The position numbers and the translations under genes were made by a program. From assembly GCA_028290765.1 (NCBI GenBank), contig JAQGJF010000159.1:1-5514 (forward strand): a stretch of 5,514 nt of DNA. The letters run 5' to 3'. Origin of the DNA: Tardiphaga sp. GTDB lineage: Bacteria > Pseudomonadota > Alphaproteobacteria > Rhizobiales > Xanthobacteraceae. Numbering within the stretch: the first letter of the stretch is position 1; every line of letters starts with the position of its first letter. Under the pieces are notes generated by a model. The model ran no database searches. It worked only from the letters and a program-made list of their open reading frames with translations, and was not told the origin of the DNA. This document shows, piece after piece, positions 4,359 to 5,514 of the stretch.

Positions 4359-5514
4359 GTGACCAGTCCCGCGCCAGCCACCAATCCCACTGCAACCGAC
4401 GGGCCTCGATCGGAGCTGCGCAGCGCGCTTGCTTCCTGCCGGTCTGCCTTTATCGGCATCGCCGTATTCAGCGGGCTTATCAATTTGCTGACCCTGACCG
4501 GCTCGCTTTTCATGCTGGAGGTCTACGACCGCGTGCTGCCGGGCCGCAGCGTTCCGACCCTTGTCGGGCTGGCGATCATTACCGCTTTGCTGTTTGTGTT
4601 CCAGGGAATCATGGAGGTCACCCGTGGGCGCATGCTGGTTCGCATCGGCAATCAGATCGACTGGCGCCTGAGCGACCGCGTCTACGACCTGGTGGTACGT
4701 CTGCCGCTTCGGACGCGTGGAGGCGGAGACGGCCTCCAGCCGGTCCGCGATCTCGACACCATTCGCTCCGTGCTGTCCGGATCCGGTCCCGCCGCGCTGT
4801 TCGACCTGCCATGGCTGCCATTCTACCTCGCGATCTGCTTTGCCTTTCATCCGTTGATCGGGGTGACGGCGCTCGGCGGCGCCATCGTCCTGGTGATACT
4901 GACGCTCCTGACGGACCGCTTGTCGCGGCACTCGGTGCAAAGCGCATCGACATATGCCGCGGCCCGCAACCGGCTCGCGGATGCCAGCCGGCGCAACGCG
5001 GAAGTCCTGGTGTCGATGGCGATGTCGCCGCGACTCCTGGCGCGATGGCGCAATCTTGGCGTCGCCTATCGTGCCCAGCAGAAGATCGCCAACGATGTCT
5101 CCGGAGGGTTTGGCGTCACCGGCCGCGTATTGCGCATGATGCTGCAATCCGCTGTCCTTGCCGTCGGCGCGTATCTCGTCATTCACCAGGAGGCTTCAGG
5201 CGGGATCATTATCGCCAGCTCGATCCTGACGGGCCGCGCCTTGGCTCCGGTGGATCTCGCGATCGGGAACTGGAAAAACTTCATCTCGGCCCGTCAAAGC
5301 TGGCAGCGCCTCGAGAAGTTGCTTTCGCTGCTCGCGGCGCCCGCGGCTCAGCTGCCATTGCCGGCGCCGTTCCAATCCCTGGCCGTGGAAAAGCTGTCGG
5401 TGACGCCGCCTGCGGCGGAAAAGGTGCTGGTCGCGGAAGTCAGTTTTTATCTGAAGGCCGGCAGCGCGCTCGGCATCATCGGCGCCAGTGCATCGGGAAA
5501 ATCGTCGCTTGTCC
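4359..5514 (+). CDS. Type I secretion ABC transporter (permease/ATPase), PrtD/HasD type, truncated at the window edge
   Basis: Inner-membrane ABC exporter of a type I secretion system, which with a membrane-fusion protein and a TolC-like channel carries unfolded RTX proteins straight out of the cell. 385 residues are present; the family is usually about 550-600, so most of the ATPase domain lies beyond the edge. Seen: a first hydrophobic segment at about 31-53 followed by the family hallmark MLEVYDRVLPGRSVPTL (52-68), a second segment about 67-84, FDLPWLPFYLAICFAF (148-163), a segment about 168-185, another about 262-290, RALAPVDLAIGNWKNF (293-308), and Walker A GASASGKS (375-382). There is no N-terminal peptidase C39 or C39-like domain, as expected for PrtD rather than bacteriocin or HlyB exporters. 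Start: GTG at 4359 with GGAG 9 nt upstream (4346-4349); an in-frame TAA at 4323-4325 and no other start codon between them support it. It follows the RTX gene, its likely cargo. Confidence 0.92.
   Translation, partial: MTSPAPATNPTATDGPRSELRSALASCRSAFIGIAVFSGLINLLTLTGSLFMLEVYDRVLPGRSVPTLVGLAIITALLFVFQGIMEVTRGRMLVRIGNQIDWRLSDRVYDLVVRLPLRTRGGGDGLQPVRDLDTIRSVLSGSGPAALFDLPWLPFYLAICFAFHPLIGVTALGGAIVLVILTLLTDRLSRHSVQSASTYAAARNRLADASRRNAEVLVSMAMSPRLLARWRNLGVAYRAQQKIANDVSGGFGVTGRVLRMMLQSAVLAVGAYLVIHQEASGGIIIASSILTGRALAPVDLAIGNWKNFISARQSWQRLEKLLSLLAAPAAQLPLPAPFQSLAVEKLSVTPPAAEKVLVAEVSFYLKAGSALGIIGASASGKSSLV

Noticed and set aside
4242..5186. Minus-strand open frame (314 codons) opposite the transporter gene, and a similar one at 3748-4395
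   Set aside because: The translations are low-complexity, rich in Arg, Ala, Gln and His and without domains; the opposite strand encodes an unmistakable PrtD-type ABC transporter and the end of the RTX protein.

Overview
The window looks like chromosomal DNA from a high-GC alphaproteobacterium, most plausibly of the Bradyrhizobium / Rhodopseudomonas / Afipia group (Hyphomicrobiales). This rests on codon use, the style of the proteins and gene content; no marker gene fixes the genus. There are three protein-coding genes, one decayed gene fragment and several regulatory-looking sequences. No tRNA, rRNA, CRISPR array, transposase or IS end was recognised.

Left part (1-1559): an AT-rich stretch (about 60-131) holds an 18-bp perfect palindrome and an imperfect 20-nt tandem repeat. 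Next comes a complete minus-strand gene for a metal-dependent amidohydrolase/deaminase of the cytosine deaminase / TRZ-ATZ (COG0402) type. Its upstream flank carries a sequence that matches the sigma-54 (RpoN) -24/-12 consensus at every specified position, with the correct orientation and distance. Two dyads lie about 80-130 bp further upstream, where an enhancer-binding activator could sit. A deaminase under RpoN would fit ammonia release from a nitrogenous compound under nitrogen limitation; that link is inference.

Middle (1560-2157): a roughly 600-bp gap between divergent genes. It holds the sigma-54 promoter and a short, frameshifted remnant of a VOC (glyoxalase/bleomycin-resistance-like) gene at about 1825-1966. 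Just before the next gene there are small inverted repeats and a strong Shine-Dalgarno sequence.

Right part (2158-5514): a plus-strand type I secretion locus. The first gene encodes a 663-residue protein with a His-rich N-terminus, eleven uninterrupted RTX calcium-binding nonapeptides near the N-terminus, an RTX cap region, and then a long domain resembling the PhoX/DUF839 phosphatase family. After a 9-bp-stem hairpin that may act as a partial terminator comes a PrtD/HasD-type type I secretion ABC transporter gene, cut off by the window edge just after its Walker A motif. The simplest reading is that the RTX protein is the substrate of the adjacent transporter, with a membrane-fusion protein gene expected just beyond the window. 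The unusual point is the architecture: RTX repeats in front of, not behind, the putative enzyme domain, and a PhoX-like domain with no visible Tat or Sec signal.
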